NCBI RefSeq assembly: GCF_900115905.1
Contig: NZ_FOYD01000005.1
Location: forward strand, 117,103 to 181,102
DNA length: 64,000 nucleotides
Direction: 5' to 3'
From: Halopseudomonas formosensis
GTDB taxonomy: Bacteria > Pseudomonadota > Gammaproteobacteria > Pseudomonadales > Pseudomonadaceae
The notes under the pieces are model-generated. The model saw nothing but the letters and a program-made list of their open reading frames with translations, had not been told where the DNA came from and ran no database searches. The translations under genes were made by a program, and so were the position numbers. Below are positions 7,913-16,296 of the stretch, in pieces. Numbering within the stretch: the stretch's first letter is position 1; every line of letters begins with the position of its first letter.

Positions 7913-8321
7913 GCCTCACCCCCAGGCGCTCACGGGCCAGCTCAAAGCGCTGGCGGTCGGTCTCATTCAGCTTCTCGCCGCGCCGCAGCGTGTCCAAGCC
8001 GATGCGGTAGATGAATTGTTCATGGAGAATCGCGGCCCGGCTGGGCCCCTGCCTGGGTTTTTTGTCGCCCGGGAACAGATCGCGCATCTCCAAGCCGATG
8101 GCCGCCATAACATCTTGAGTAGAACAGCCGGCCCAGCAGTGAATCAGCACACGGCCGTCCGGCAGTTCACGGACAGACAGGCTGGGGTCTTTGTCATCGT
8201 GCGCCGGGCAGCAGGCTTTCCACTTATCCGCAGCGGTCTGCTTTACCTTGTCCAGCCGCCCCAGCACTTTCTCCAGGCAAGCCGATCCCGTCGGCGCCAG
8301 TGCGCCGTTTTTGTTTTTCAT
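7905..8321 (-). CDS. Primase-type CHC2 zinc-finger protein
   Basis: A 138-residue protein carrying the zinc-binding module of bacterial and phage primases: CCPAHDDKDPSLSV (Cys37/38, His41) and HCWAGCSTQDV (Cys62, Cys66), followed by DLFP. It contains the template-recognition finger but not the TOPRIM catalytic core, as is common when satellites split primase functions among genes. It overlaps the RepA-like ATPase gene by 8 bp and is preceded by SD-like GGAGTAACC. Role in initiating element replication is inferred from the domain and the neighbour. Confidence 0.8.
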   Translation of the reverse strand: MKNKNGALAPTGSACLEKVLGRLDKVKQTAADKWKACCPAHDDKDPSLSVRELPDGRVLIHCWAGCSTQDVMAAIGLEMRDLFPGDKKPRQGPSRAAILHEQFIYRIGLDTLRRGEKLNETDRQRFELARERLGVRHG

Positions 8322-8324
8322 GGG

Positions 8325-8642
8325 TTACTCCTGCTTCTGGCTGGCTGGGTTATCGCTTGCGGCAGCTATGCTCGAGCGCAGCGCCGCCAGGGTGGCCCGC
8401 GCACGTTGTTGCTTTTGCTCGGCGCCTTCTTGGTCAAACCGCCATGCAGCCGCCTTCATGCAGATCACACTGGCACGGGACGAGGGAAAGGCGGCAGCGA
8501 TTGAATCAGCAGCATCCTGGGCCTCACTTTCGGCAGCGAAGGGACCCAGCAGCTTGGCGACGAATATGCAGCCATCATCCACCGGCTGTGTGGCAGCGTA
8601 ATAGGTGGTTACCAGACCGTGGATTTCGACAAACTGGCTCAT
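8325..8642 (-). CDS. Hypothetical satellite protein
   Basis: A 105-residue protein starting MSQFVEIHGLVTTYYAATQP. Its middle is alanine-rich and helical (AAESEAQDAADSIAAAF) and its C-terminus is charged (EQKQQRARATLAALRSSIA). It begins 4 bp inside the end of the preceding small gene and ends 3 bp before the primase zinc-finger gene, so it belongs to the replication operon. No family recognised. Confidence 0.6.
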   Translation of the reverse strand: MSQFVEIHGLVTTYYAATQPVDDGCIFVAKLLGPFAAESEAQDAADSIAAAFPSSRASVICMKAAAWRFDQEGAEQKQQRARATLAALRSSIAAASDNPASQKQE

Positions 8643-8866
8643 TGGCCACCTCCTGCCGCTTCAGCGGCCCGGTTGATGTGCTTCGACAGCTCGGCGGCTG
8701 CCTCCGCTGTTAGGGTGATACGCATGGGGCCGAACGACAGGCTTACGTCGCCATCGCTGTAAGCGGTGACGGTCGTGCCGCTATTGTCGAGCTCGCCCTC
8801 TGCAAAGTACACGCGCCCAAACAGGCCGCCGGTGAGTTGCCCGGAAACGATTAATTGGTTACGCAT
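8639..8866 (-). CDS. Small hypothetical satellite protein
   Basis: A 75-residue protein, MRNQLIVSGQLTGGLFGRVYFAEG, with a predicted beta-rich first half and a helical end (AEAAAELSKHINRAAEA). It overlaps its neighbours by 8 bp upstream and 4 bp downstream, as expected for a translationally coupled operon. No family recognised. Confidence 0.6.
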   Translation of the reverse strand: MRNQLIVSGQLTGGLFGRVYFAEGELDNSGTTVTAYSDGDVSLSFGPMRITLTAEAAAELSKHINRAAEAAGGGQ

Positions 8867-9323
8867 GGCCGACCTCCAGCGCTTCCAGGGCGCGGGCCTT
8901 GGTCATTGCCTCGTTGTAACGGCGCAGACGGACGGACAGGGAGGAATCAGAGCGCAGGGCAGCCAGGGCTCGGGCGCGATAGGCAGCAGCGCGGCTGCTG
9001 GACGGATTGCGGGTGTGTTTCATGGGTGTAGCTCCTATGTCTGAGGAGCTGCCACGGATCGCCGCTAAACGATTGAGGGTGGCAGCTGTACGCAGGTTAG
9101 CGGACCGGGGACAAAGGAACCCGGCAGACCTTTCGGTCTCCCACGCACAGCCGCCATAAACACGAACTGCGGGCACAAAAAAAGCGCCTGCTGTCGGTGA
9201 TGGGGCGCTTGTGCGCCTCTGTCTGCTCGGGCCGCTAAACCCGGTCGCTGAATTTGCAGCGACGGGCAAACCATAGCGCGGCTGATTCTGGTTGGCAAGT
9301 GCTGGCAATGAATTATTCAGCAT
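8859..9323 (-). CDS. Ash/Icd-like (P4 host division inhibitor-like) protein
   Basis: A 154-residue frame whose middle part (VRVYGGCAWETERSAGFL, SANLRTAATLNRLAAIRG, SSDIGATP) matches the pattern I recognise from P4 Ash and Icd-like host-division-inhibitor proteins. An intrinsic terminator (9177-9210) lies inside the frame, so much of the transcript may stop before completion, as in the P4 immunity leader. An internal ATG at 9023 would give a 54-residue protein, MKHTRNPSSSRAAAYRARALAAL, with its own start after the hairpins. Which product is made is uncertain. The 3' end overlaps the next gene by 8 bp. Confidence 0.55.
   Translation of the reverse strand: MLNNSLPALANQNQPRYGLPVAANSATGFSGPSRQRRTSAPSPTAGAFFVPAVRVYGGCAWETERSAGFLCPRSANLRTAATLNRLAAIRGSSSDIGATPMKHTRNPSSSRAAAYRARALAALRSDSSLSVRLRRYNEAMTKARALEALEVGHA
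9177..9210 (-). terminator. Intrinsic terminator in the leader of the satellite replication operon
   Basis: On the minus strand the stem AAGCGCC/GGCGCTT (9204-9210 with 9182-9188), loop 15, is followed by seven T. A second hairpin lies upstream at 9240-9266 (CCCGGTCGCTG-AATTT-GCAGCGACGGG, one bulge), and a small one (AGACC-TTTC-GGTCT) downstream near 9126-9139. The cluster resembles an attenuated leader. Confidence 0.65.
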
Positions 9324-9663
9324 TGGCCACCCCCTTCACCGGCTTGGCATCCAGCGCCGCCAGCACAGCCCGGGCGCGCTTGAGCTCACTGGCCGGCAAG
9401 CTGTAGCGGGTCACGTCGCAGGGGTCACCCCAGCCGTTGGGGACGCGCTCGGCGCGGCGCTGGAAAGTCAGGCCGTAGCGGTTGGCCAGCGCCGCCACGG
9501 TGCTGGGAAGGCAATGATCCCCCATGCGCTCGGCCTCAAAGCGGTTGAGGCTGGCACCGGTCAGCAGGTGCGCCAGTATCCGGGCTATTTTTGTCCTGGG
9601 CTTGGTTGTATGATCGGCCTTGCGCGGGCGGCTTGTTTCTTCGGAACGGTCGCCTTTTTTCAT
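9313..9663 (-). CDS. Small DNA-binding-like satellite protein
   Basis: A 116-residue protein starting MKKGDRSEETSRPRKADHTTKPRTKIARILAHL. A basic N-terminal tail leads into a helix-turn-helix-like stretch (GASLNRFEAERMGDHCLPSTVAALANRYGLTFQR) and a C-terminal helix (ELKRARAVLAALDA). The ATG at 9663 follows the stop of the AlpA gene by one base. A longer start at 9723 would overlap alpA and is rejected. This small gene commonly follows alpA in pseudomonad satellites, from memory. Likely a regulator; target unknown. Confidence 0.6.
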   Translation of the reverse strand: MKKGDRSEETSRPRKADHTTKPRTKIARILAHLLTGASLNRFEAERMGDHCLPSTVAALANRYGLTFQRRAERVPNGWGDPCDVTRYSLPASELKRARAVLAALDAKPVKGVANAE

Positions 9664-9664
9664 T

Positions 9665-9883
9665 TCAGGCCACCTCGCGCCGGGCGGCCATTTCATCGCA
9701 CCAGGCCAGAATCTCAGACTCAACCCAGGCGACGGACTTAGGCCCCAGTGTTACCTGGGCCGGAAAGGTACCGGCGGCAATGCGCCGGTAAATTTCAGAG
9801 GTGGAAAGGCTGGTGTGCTCGCGCACCTGGGCCAGCTTGATAAAGCGGCGGGCGGCAGTGGTCTGACTGGTTTTCATTGGCAT
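9665..9883 (-). CDS. AlpA-family transcriptional regulator
   Basis: A 72-residue MerR-like DNA-binding protein. RFIKLAQVREHTSLSTSEIYRRIAAGTFPAQVTLGPKSVAWVESEILAW is the complete AlpA/excisionase-type winged helix (about 13-62), including the P-x-x-x-x-L-G/S-x-K/R-x-x-x-W wing. In P4-like elements and PICIs, AlpA activates the integrase or excision genes and the satellite programme. Here it sits between the replication operon and the integrase, in the usual place. The 86 bp upstream hold no obvious LexA box. Confidence 0.85.
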   Translation of the reverse strand: MPMKTSQTTAARRFIKLAQVREHTSLSTSEIYRRIAAGTFPAQVTLGPKSVAWVESEILAWCDEMAARREVA

Positions 9884-9969
9884 CGTCTAGGCCCTCCGGG
9901 GCTTTGTTGGTAAGTGACGATGCAATGGTGGCGGGCTGGAGGTGTTGAGTCAGGGGACAGAATACCGGC

Positions 9970-10419
9970 TTATTTTGTCCGTCCTCGCTTTATCCTCTGC
10001 CGGATTTTCTCGTCTGCCGCCTGGACGTCATAAAGCGGAGCTGAATCATCATTAAAGTTCTGCCGCCCCACAAGATCCTCCGCATCTATGCGTGTCAGCC
10101 CTTGCCGCATCAGATCCTGAATGATCCATTCCATATTCTTGGCATACCAAACACCATATTTCTTTTTCCGAGTCAGGCCTAACGCCTTGTCCGCGCTCTC
10201 GCCTCCTTTAGCGATGCGCCGGAAAGCCTCGCCGAGCAGTGCTTGGACGCTAGGGTCGATTTCCTTTGCGTTGCCTTGATCCAGCAGGAACGCGATAGAA
10301 TCCAGGGCAGCGCGCACCTCCCCGGATGTGCCGAACTCCAGAAGGTCGGCAATGCTCGGGGTGTAACACAGCTCCCACGCTGCCAGATCGACAACCACCT
10401 CTTTGTCTTCGTCGTCCAC
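9970..10419 (-). CDS. Hypothetical protein between integrase and alpA
   Basis: A 149-residue acidic-to-basic protein. The acidic start is MDDEDKEVVVDLAAWELCY. A helical middle (SIADLLEFGTSGEVRAALDSIAFLLDQG, VQALLGEAFRRIAKG) and a basic tail (IRQRIKRGRTK) follow. The start lies 18 bp after the integrase stop on the same strand. I do not recognise a family. Similar helical proteins occur beside satellite integrases and sometimes act in regulation or counter-defence, but nothing here shows that. Confidence 0.6.
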   Translation of the reverse strand: MDDEDKEVVVDLAAWELCYTPSIADLLEFGTSGEVRAALDSIAFLLDQGNAKEIDPSVQALLGEAFRRIAKGGESADKALGLTRKKKYGVWYAKNMEWIIQDLMRQGLTRIDAEDLVGRQNFNDDSAPLYDVQAADEKIRQRIKRGRTK

Positions 10420-10437
10420 CCTCTTACTCCTTACGTC

Positions 10438-11651
10438 TTACGCCTTGCGCTTGATGCTCACCACATTGGCACCAGCACACAGCGCATCAATGGAATCAGC
10501 CCAGGCTTGCATCATTTCCCGGCGCTGCTCCAGATAGGTGGCGTGGTTGTAGGTGTCGCGTATCTCGTCGTTATCGCCATGCGCCAGCTGGCGCTCAATC
10601 CAGTCCCGGTTATAACCGCGTCCGTTCAGCTCGGTACTCAGCAGGTGCCGAAAGCCGTGGCCGGTCTGGCGGCCCTTGTAGCCCATCTGGCTCAGCGCCT
10701 TGTTGATGGTGTTTTCACTCATGGGCCGGCCAGGATTCTGCTGACCAGGGAATACCAGGGGGTAACTGCCGCTGATGTCTTGAACATCCCGCAAGATGGC
10801 GACGGCTTGCGTTGGCAGCGGGACCACGTGCGGGCGGCGGGCCTTCATGCGCTCTTTTGGGATCGTCCAGGTTGCGCTCTCCAGGTCGAATTCAGACCAG
10901 GGCGCTTGCCTCAGCTCCCCGGGGCGGACGGCCGTCAGTATCAGCAGCCGAATGGCGCAGCGGGTCAAGGTGTGCATGCTCGTTGCCTCCAGCTGCTCCA
11001 GCAACGCTGGCAGCTCCGCAAACGACACGTGAGGATGATGGCGAGTTGCTCCCCGTGGCGCAGCCACCACATCCAGATCGGTGGCCGGGTTGGCCTCGAT
11101 CACGCCTTTTGCCAGGCCGAACCTGAATATCTGGTGCAACCACTGCCGGATCTTGCCGGCCGCATTCAGAGCGCCGCGTTTCTCCACCTTACGCACCAGC
11201 ATAACCAGCTCAGGGCGCGTCAGCTCCCGGGCCGGCCGGCTGCCAATGATCGGCAGGATGTCATTGTCCAGGTAAAGACGGGCTTTGTAGCGGGTGCTTT
11301 CGGCCCAGCGGGGCGCGTGGTAGCCGTACCACTCGTTAGCCAGGGCCTCAAAGGTGGCCAGCTCGGCCATGCGGGCGCGCTGTTGGGCTTTTCGATGCTC
11401 ACCCGGATAGACCCATGCGCCAGCACTTCGCGGGCCTTGTCGCGCCTTGTGCGAGCTTCCAGCAGCTTTACAGCAGGATAAGCACCCAGCGCCAGCATCT
11501 TGGCCTTCCCGTCGAAGCGGTAGCGGTAACGCCAGAGCTTCGAGCCCGCCGGGGTGACTTCCAGGCACAGGCCGTCCGCGTCGGCAATGCGATAAATCTT
11601 GTCTCTCGGCTTGGCGTTGCGGATAGCGGTGTCTGTGAGGGCCATAGCCAC
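10438..11651 (-). pseudogene. int: Tyrosine integrase with apparent frameshift
   Basis: The parts of a P4-type integrase lie in two frames. The arm-binding N-terminus (DUF4102) starts at 11651 (MAMALTDTAIRNAKPRDKIYRIADADG) and runs in frame to about AREVLAHG. The core-binding and catalytic domains (EHRKAQQRARMAELATFEALANEWYGYH to the 3' end) are in another frame from about 11405. The join would need one extra base near 11400-11410. The catalytic domain keeps TAVRPGELRQ (Arg), HGFRHLLSTE (His-x-x-Arg) and DTYNHATYLEQRR (Tyr). As read, integration and excision would fail unless the base loss is a sequencing error. A catalytic fragment from MAELATF would lack arm binding. Confidence 0.8.
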
Positions 11652-11691
11652 CCCGTTGAAGGCCGCGCGGGCTGGGCGCTGGCGGCGAATG

Positions 11692-11703
11692 TGTGAGTAG
11701 ATT
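11692..11703. repeat. Inverted copy of the AATCTACTCACA arm-site repeat
   Basis: TGTGAGTAGATT is the reverse complement of the 12-mer present in tandem at 11717-11740 and 2563-2586. It lies 41 bp upstream of the integrase start. Confidence 0.6.
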
Positions 11704-11716
11704 TTCGACCGAACTG

Positions 11717-11740
11717 AATCTACTCACAAATCTACTCACA
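11717..11740. repeat. Tandem 12-mer AATCTACTCACA, putative integrase arm site (right)
   Basis: 24 bases identical to 2563-2586, located between the integrase gene and the tRNA-Phe att core. Occupancy would also place Int over its own promoter region, which fits autoregulation. Confidence 0.7.
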
Positions 11741-11783
11741 TACGGCGGGGCTTACAAGGGTTTGGCTGGGAAGCATAGAAAAC

Positions 11784-11806
11784 AAAAAACCCGCACGGGG
11801 CGGGCT
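11784..11806 (-). terminator. Element-supplied terminator downstream of tRNA-Phe
   Basis: On the minus strand the stem CCCGC/GCGGG is followed by TTTTTTG. It lies about 50 bp past the tRNA 3' end, inside the element. The element therefore brings a replacement terminator for the tRNA whose original one (2453-2488) was displaced by 9.4 kb. Confidence 0.7.
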
Positions 11807-11853
11807 TCTTGTGGGGGTTTCGGGTGGTTTTGGCACCACCTGAAAGGTATCAG

Positions 11854-11929
11854 TGGTGCCCAGGGACGGAATCGAACCGCCGACACGGGGATTTTCAATC
11901 CCCTGCTCTACCGACTGAGCTACCTGGGC
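11854..11929 (-). tRNA. tRNA-Phe (anticodon GAA)
   Basis: A 76-nt tRNA with encoded CCA. The acceptor stem is GCCCAGG/CCTGGGC, and the D arm contains AGCTCAGTCGGTAGAGC. The anticodon stem is GGGGA/TCCCC around a loop with GAA, and the T arm has GGTTCGATTCC. The sequence is nearly that of E. coli tRNA-Phe. Its 3' half is the integration site of the satellite and remains intact. Confidence 0.97.
11860..11878. other. Right attachment-site core within tRNA-Phe
   Basis: A 19-bp identity (CCAGGGACGGAATCGAACC) with 2496-2514, covering part of the acceptor and T arms. Integration regenerated a complete tRNA on this side. Confidence 0.85.
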
Positions 11930-11940
11930 AACGGGGCGCT

Positions 11941-11969
11941 ATTAAACGATTCGAGACTCGACATGTCAA
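11941..11969 (-). promoter_or_regulatory. Promoter of tRNA-Phe
   Basis: Minus-strand -35 TTGACA (11964-11969), exact 17-bp spacer, -10 TTTAAT (11941-11946). The tRNA 5' end lies 11 bp after the -10 and is preceded by a GC-rich discriminator (GCGCCCCG), typical of stringently controlled stable-RNA promoters. Confidence 0.85.
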
Positions 11970-12005
11970 GCATGGCCGGCAGATATTTTTACTTTTATCA
12001 GCCGC

Positions 12006-12278
12006 TTAGGCTGAGGGCGGTACATAGCCGTCGGCCTTGGCGTAATCTTCGCCGGCCAGGAACTTGTCCATTTCCGCCTGGATGAACTTGCGATCCTCGG
12101 GATCCATCATGTTCAGACGGCGTTCGTTGATCAGCATGGTCTGGTGCGCCTGCCATTCTTCCCAGGCCTTTTTCGAGACTTCGTTGAAAATCTTCTCGCC
12201 CTTGGGACCCGGGTAAGGCGGGCGCTCGAGGCCGGGCAGCTCCTGCTGGTACTTGCGACAAAACACGGTGCGCGACAT
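12006..12278 (-). CDS. yggX: YggX, Fe-S oxidative-damage protection protein
   Basis: A 90-residue cytoplasmic protein of the YggX family, linked to iron trafficking and protection of Fe-S clusters from oxidants. [65 protein letters not shown] covers the whole family signature, including the single conserved Cys7. It follows mutY by 49 bp on the same strand. The pairing is sensible because MutY is itself an Fe-S enzyme, and the same pairing is found in enterobacteria and pseudomonads. Length and start are standard. Confidence 0.95.
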   Translation of the reverse strand: MSRTVFCRKYQQELPGLERPPYPGPKGEKIFNEVSKKAWEEWQAHQTMLINERRLNMMDPEDRKFIQAEMDKFLAGEDYAKADGYVPPSA

Positions 12279-12327
12279 GGAAACTCTCCTCTTGACGGAC
12301 TGGCTCGGGGACGGCCTCAGGCGGCGC

Positions 12328-13371
12328 TCAGACCAGCTGCTCGACCTGACTGAGCAGCTTGCTGACCGGCGCGGCCAGTCCCAGGCGGTCGGGTTGGCGC
12401 AGGTTATACCAGACCTGCCCCGGTTCGGCCACGCCGGGCGCCGGTGCTACCCGTACCAGCAGTGGCTGTATGTCCAGATGAAAATGGCTGAAGGTGTGCC
12501 GCAGCGGCTGCAGGGCCTGCTGCTGCTCGACGCGCCAACCGAGGCCGGCCAGAAGATCTTCCAGCTCGCCATGGTCGTCCAGCTGGGGCGGGCACCAGAG
12601 CCCGCCCCAGAGGCCGGAATCAGGCCGTCGCTGAAGCCAGATCTCGCCGTTGGGATTGACCAGCAGCGGCATCACGCACTCGCGCACCGGTAATGCCTTG
12701 CGCGGTTTCGAGTGCGGATAGGCGGTGGGCTGCCCCAGACGTCGCGCCTCGCAGCCGGCCTGCACCGGACACAGCAGACAGGAGGGCTTGCTGCGGGTAC
12801 ACAAAGTGGCGCCCAGATCCATCATCGCCTGGGTGTAATGGTTGAAGCGCTGCTGCGGGGTATAGCGCTCGGCAATCTGCCAGAGCCGGTCATGTACCGC
12901 CTTCTCCCCCGGCCAGCCCTCCACCGCATGGTAGCGGGCCAGTACCCGCTTGACGTTGCCATCCAGGATAGGCGCGCGCAGGCCCATGCTCAGGCTGGCG
13001 ATGGCGCCGGCAGTGGAACGGCCGATGCCGGGCAGCGCCTGCAGTCCCTCGACGCTGGCTGGGAATTCCCCGCCATGCTCGCTGACGACTATCTGCGCGG
13101 TGCGGTGCAGGTTGCGGGCACGGCTGTAGTAGCCCAGCCCGGTCCACAGGTGCAGCACCTCGTCAGGCGCGGCGGCGGCCAGTGCATGTATATCCGGCAG
13201 CGTCTGCATGAAGCGCTGGTAATAGGGGATCACTGTCGCTACCTGCGTCTGCTGCAACATGATCTCCGACACCCACACCCGGTAGGGCGTCATGTCGTGC
13301 TGCCAGGGCAGGTCCTTGCGCCCGAACTGGTCATACCAGGCCAGTACCGCCCGGGAAAAGTCTTCGTTCAC
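12328..13371 (-). CDS. mutY: Adenine DNA glycosylase MutY
   Basis: Removes adenine mispaired with 8-oxoguanine, preventing G:C to T:A mutations. The 347-residue protein has the catalytic glutamate in [10 protein letters not shown] (about 36) and the helix-hairpin-helix [12 protein letters not shown]. The catalytic aspartate lies in [10 protein letters not shown] and the 4Fe-4S motif is C-x6-C-x2-C-x5-C ([12 protein letters not shown]). The C-terminal NUDIX-like domain that reads 8-oxoG contains [15 protein letters not shown]. The start overlaps the asmA stop (ATGA), so the two are translationally coupled. Confidence 0.96.
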   Translation of the reverse strand: MNEDFSRAVLAWYDQFGRKDLPWQHDMTPYRVWVSEIMLQQTQVATVIPYYQRFMQTLPDIHALAAAAPDEVLHLWTGLGYYSRARNLHRTAQIVVSEHGGEFPASVEGLQALPGIGRSTAGAIASLSMGLRAPILDGNVKRVLARYHAVEGWPGEKAVHDRLWQIAERYTPQQRFNHYTQAMMDLGATLCTRSKPSCLLCPVQAGCEARRLGQPTAYPHSKPRKALPVRECVMPLLVNPNGEIWLQRRPDSGLWGGLWCPPQLDDHGELEDLLAGLGWRVEQQQALQPLRHTFSHFHLDIQPLLVRVAPAPGVAEPGQVWYNLRQPDRLGLAAPVSKLLSQVEQLV

Positions 13372-15563
13372 CGGTTGAACAAGCCTCTGATGGCATCACG
13401 CACCGCCGGTGCCTGCTCGCCGAGTTTCTCTTCGAGCTTTTCCTCGACCTTATCGCCGATCTTGCGTTCGGCCTCGTTGCGCAGCAGCTGGCCGGCAATC
13501 CGGGTCACGCCCTGGGTATCCACCCCGCAGCTCTTGGCCGCGTTATGCAGATAGCCTTCGCAGCGCAGCGGCCATTCCACACCGACGTAACGCTGGTTGA
13601 TGCGGCAGGCCGGGTCGGGCATCTCGCGCTGATCACCCTCCAGCACCAGCGCCACGCCGTAGTCCAGGCGCTGCTCGGGCAGATGGATGTCACCGTTGCC
13701 CTTGGCGGTGATACCCGGCAGCGACGCCACCAGATCACGGCTCTGCACGGTTCCATTGACGATGCGGAAGCTGCCGGTCAGCTTGTTGAACGGTGTGTTC
13801 TCGGCGCCGAAGTCGCTGGTCAGCGCCTCCCGGTTGGCCAGGGCGATGGCCTGGCAGAGCCGCTGCTCGAGATTCACGCCCAGCAGGGCGCCGTCGCTTA
13901 CATCGAAGCTCAGGTTGCCGTTGAGCTCATCGATCCAGCTGCGCATGCTGTTGCCCCGGGTGCGCAGGTCCATCTCCAGATTCAGACGCCCGCGTACCTG
14001 CTCGGGCATCTCGTAGGCACGCTGCAGCGCCTGTGAATCCATACCGCTCAGCTTGCCCTTGAGGGTCAGCGGTGCCGGCAACTGGCCGGCGCCCAGGGTG
14101 CCGGTGGCGCTGAACTGACCGCCGAAAACGCCCCCTTCGAAGCGGCGCAGGCGGATATTGCCGTCTGCCGCTTCCAGAGTGAGTGTGAAGGGGCTGATGC
14201 TCTGGCCGGTCAGCTGCACCTGCTGCAGGTCCAGACTGCCGTGGACATTCAGCCCGGCCAGGGTCTCCAGCGGCAGCAGCGGTTCGTTACTCCAGGGCTC
14301 GGGCTTCGCGGTGGAGCTGCTGCCGCCCTGCGCCGGTGCCGAGCTGGCACTGTCAGCGGTCTGCTCGGTGGGCGGCAGGTAGTGATCGATGTTCAGGCTG
14401 TCGCCGCTCAGCTCGAAGCGCAGCGCCTGCTTGGACAGATCTTCCAGGCCCAGCCGGCCACGCAGTTCGGTCCCATCCAGCTGGAGCCTGAGATCATTCA
14501 GCATCAGGCTGTTGGCGCTCCCCTCCAGATCCGCACTCAGCGCAATTCGACTCAGGGCCGCCGCATGGGTCATGTCCGGCAGTTCCTGACCGAGATCGTG
14601 GAGCAGCGTACGGGCATCGAACTGGGCAATGTCGATACTGCCGACCAGCGCCGGCTCGCTGTCCAGTCCGGTAACAGACAACTCGCCGGTGGCACGCAGA
14701 TCCGCCAGGGCCATGCGCAACTGGCGCAGCTGAGCCGTCTGTTCGGCCAGATCCACCAGCGCATCACCCTGCAGGCGCATTCCGGTTGCCCGGCCATTGA
14801 ACAGGTCACCGCTGGCGTCGACCTTCAGGTCGAAACCGTCAAGCTGGTACAGCTGGTCGGCCAGACTGAAGCTGGCAACGGTTTTCAGATCGATACGTGC
14901 ACGGGTGGCCGGTTGATCGGTGAGCAGCAGGCCGAGAAATTCCACATCGAAGGGCTGCTTGTCGATCAGCGCCCCGGTTCGCAGATTGACCTCCTCCAGC
15001 AGCAGGTGCTGATTGGCCTGACGGTCGGTGTATTCGATACGGGCATTGGTGATGCGCACGCTCTGCACGGAGACCTGCAGCTGGCCATGGCGCTCGGCTT
15101 CGGCCTCGGCGCTGGCCCGGCCCTGCTCGACTGCCTCGGCCCCCTCACCTTCGGCCTGCGCCTGGGGGCCTACGGTCGACCAGTTGGCCTCACCCTTTTC
15201 GTCCACCAGCAGATTGAGCCGGACGCTGTCGAGAATGACGTCACTCATGCGCAGCTCGCGACGCAGCAGCGGCAGCACCTCGACGCCGAGACCGACGCTG
15301 CCCACGTCCGCCAACGGCTGCTCGGGCTGGCCGACCGGCGCTATGCCCACCTGCTTGAGTTCGATGCCCAGCCAGGGAAACAGCGACCAGCCGATGTCGC
15401 CGCCCAGGGACAGCTCGATGTTGGCCTGTTCCCGCGCCGCCTGCTGGATCTGTTCCTTGTAGTCGTTGGGGTCGAACAGGCGGGTAAGGAAGAACAGCAC
15501 CCCGACCGCCAGGATGACAAGGGCGAGCAGTGCCAGCCCGATGATTCCGGCCAGTTTCTTCAT
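13368..15563 (-). CDS. asmA: AsmA family protein
   Basis: A 731-residue inner-membrane-anchored periplasmic protein of the AsmA/TamB-like family, implicated in outer-membrane lipid homeostasis. A single N-terminal membrane helix (about 5-28, [21 protein letters not shown]) is followed by [38 protein letters not shown], the N-terminal AsmA signature. The C-terminal domain contains [29 protein letters not shown]. The frame is open to 15824, but the ATG at 15563 precedes the membrane helix and is the family start. A low-complexity Ser/Ala/Glu segment around 400 is a linker. Confidence 0.93.
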   Translation of the reverse strand: MKKLAGIIGLALLALVILAVGVLFFLTRLFDPNDYKEQIQQAAREQANIELSLGGDIGWSLFPWLGIELKQVGIAPVGQPEQPLADVGSVGLGVEVLPLLRRELRMSDVILDSVRLNLLVDEKGEANWSTVGPQAQAEGEGAEAVEQGRASAEAEAERHGQLQVSVQSVRITNARIEYTDRQANQHLLLEEVNLRTGALIDKQPFDVEFLGLLLTDQPATRARIDLKTVASFSLADQLYQLDGFDLKVDASGDLFNGRATGMRLQGDALVDLAEQTAQLRQLRMALADLRATGELSVTGLDSEPALVGSIDIAQFDARTLLHDLGQELPDMTHAAALSRIALSADLEGSANSLMLNDLRLQLDGTELRGRLGLEDLSKQALRFELSGDSLNIDHYLPPTEQTADSASSAPAQGGSSSTAKPEPWSNEPLLPLETLAGLNVHGSLDLQQVQLTGQSISPFTLTLEAADGNIRLRRFEGGVFGGQFSATGTLGAGQLPAPLTLKGKLSGMDSQALQRAYEMPEQVRGRLNLEMDLRTRGNSMRSWIDELNGNLSFDVSDGALLGVNLEQRLCQAIALANREALTSDFGAENTPFNKLTGSFRIVNGTVQSRDLVASLPGITAKGNGDIHLPEQRLDYGVALVLEGDQREMPDPACRINQRYVGVEWPLRCEGYLHNAAKSCGVDTQGVTRIAGQLLRNEAERKIGDKVEEKLEEKLGEQAPAVRDAIRGLFNR

Positions 15564-15661
15564 GGTCACTCCCAGATTCTGCGAATGGGTACAGGGTAAA
15601 GCTTGTCGGGTCGTCACGCCACCGCCGGCCCTGTCTATAGCCCCGGACCGCGGGGTGCACG

Positions 15662-15667
15662 TATAAT
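15662..15667 (+). promoter_or_regulatory. -10 element of the hisB operon
   Basis: TATAAT 36 bp before the hisB start, in the divergent asmA-hisB region. No good -35 is visible at the proper distance, so activator dependence or a weak promoter is possible. No attenuator-type leader peptide with histidine codons was seen. Confidence 0.5.
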
Positions 15668-15702
15668 GCCCGCCCCTGATGAAATATTTGCGGAGAATCG
15701 CC

Positions 15703-16296
15703 ATGATGGAGCGCAAGGCAAGTGTCGAGCGCAACACCTCGGAAACCCAGATCAAGGTGGAGATCAACCTGGACGGTACCGGCCAGGCCCGCTTCGATAT
15801 CGGTGTTCCCTTCCTTGAGCACATGCTGGATCAGGTGGCCCGGCACGGCCTGATCGACATGCACATCGAATGTCGCGGCGACCTGCACATCGACGATCAC
15901 CACACAGTGGAAGACGTTGGCATTACCCTGGGGCAGGCCTTCGCCAAGGCCGTCGGGGACAAGAAAGGCATCCGTCGCTACGGCCACTCCTACGTGCCCA
16001 TGGACGAAGCCCTGTCCCGCGTGGCGCTGGATTTCTCCGGCCGCCCCGGTCTGCAGATGCATGTACCCTTTACCCGTGCGGTGGTGGGGCGTTTCGACGT
16101 GGACCTGTTCCAGGAGTTCTTCCAGGGGTTCGTCAATCACGCCCTGGTGACCCTGCACATCGACAACCTGCGCGGGCAGAACACCCACCACCAGATCGAA
16201 ACCGTGTTCAAGGCCTTCGGCCGGGCACTGCGCATGGCGCTGGAGATAGATCCGCGCATGGGCGACCGCATTCCCTCGACCAAAGGCTCGCTGTAA
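15703..16296 (+). CDS. hisB: Imidazoleglycerol-phosphate dehydratase
   Basis: Dehydrates imidazoleglycerol phosphate to imidazoleacetol phosphate in histidine synthesis. The 197-residue, single-function form (as in pseudomonads, without the phosphatase domain of enterobacteria) has [13 protein letters not shown] (37-49) and the metal site DDHHTVED (64-71), plus a second copy of the motif near [14 protein letters not shown] lies 7 bp before the ATG at 15703; the upstream ATG at 15679 has no SD. hisH begins directly after the stop codon. Confidence 0.96.
   Translation: MMERKASVERNTSETQIKVEINLDGTGQARFDIGVPFLEHMLDQVARHGLIDMHIECRGDLHIDDHHTVEDVGITLGQAFAKAVGDKKGIRRYGHSYVPMDEALSRVALDFSGRPGLQMHVPFTRAVVGRFDVDLFQEFFQGFVNHALVTLHIDNLRGQNTHHQIETVFKAFGRALRMALEIDPRMGDRIPSTKGSL

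Larger units (their letters stand above)
2496..11878. mobile_element. Phage-satellite-like integrated element in tRNA-Phe (about 9.4 kb)
   Basis: The element is bounded by a 19-bp direct repeat (CCAGGGACGGAATCGAACC) at 2496-2514 and 11860-11878. The right copy is part of an intact tRNA-Phe; the left is an orphan copy of the tRNA 3' end. Almost all genes inside run on the minus strand. In order they are: tyrosine integrase, a hypothetical protein, AlpA-type regulator, small DNA-binding-like protein, Ash/Icd-like ORF, primase zinc-finger protein, RepA-like ATPase, small proteins, a ribbon-helix-helix-like protein and a prohead protease-capsid fusion. Int, AlpA, Ash/Icd and primase/helicase genes are typical of P4-like and PICI-like satellites. 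I see no terminase, portal, tail, lysis or holin gene, so it is not a complete prophage. Confidence 0.85.

Noticed and set aside
10438..11739. Integrase as one intact 433-residue protein starting at 11739
   Set aside because: The first about 110 residues of that frame are Arg/Gly/Pro-rich nonsense, while the true arm-binding domain is encoded in another frame from 11651.
14241..15599. Long plus-strand frame (452 residues) antisense to asmA
   Set aside because: Low-complexity Gln/Arg/Gly-rich translation with no family pattern; a product of high GC third positions opposite a certain gene.
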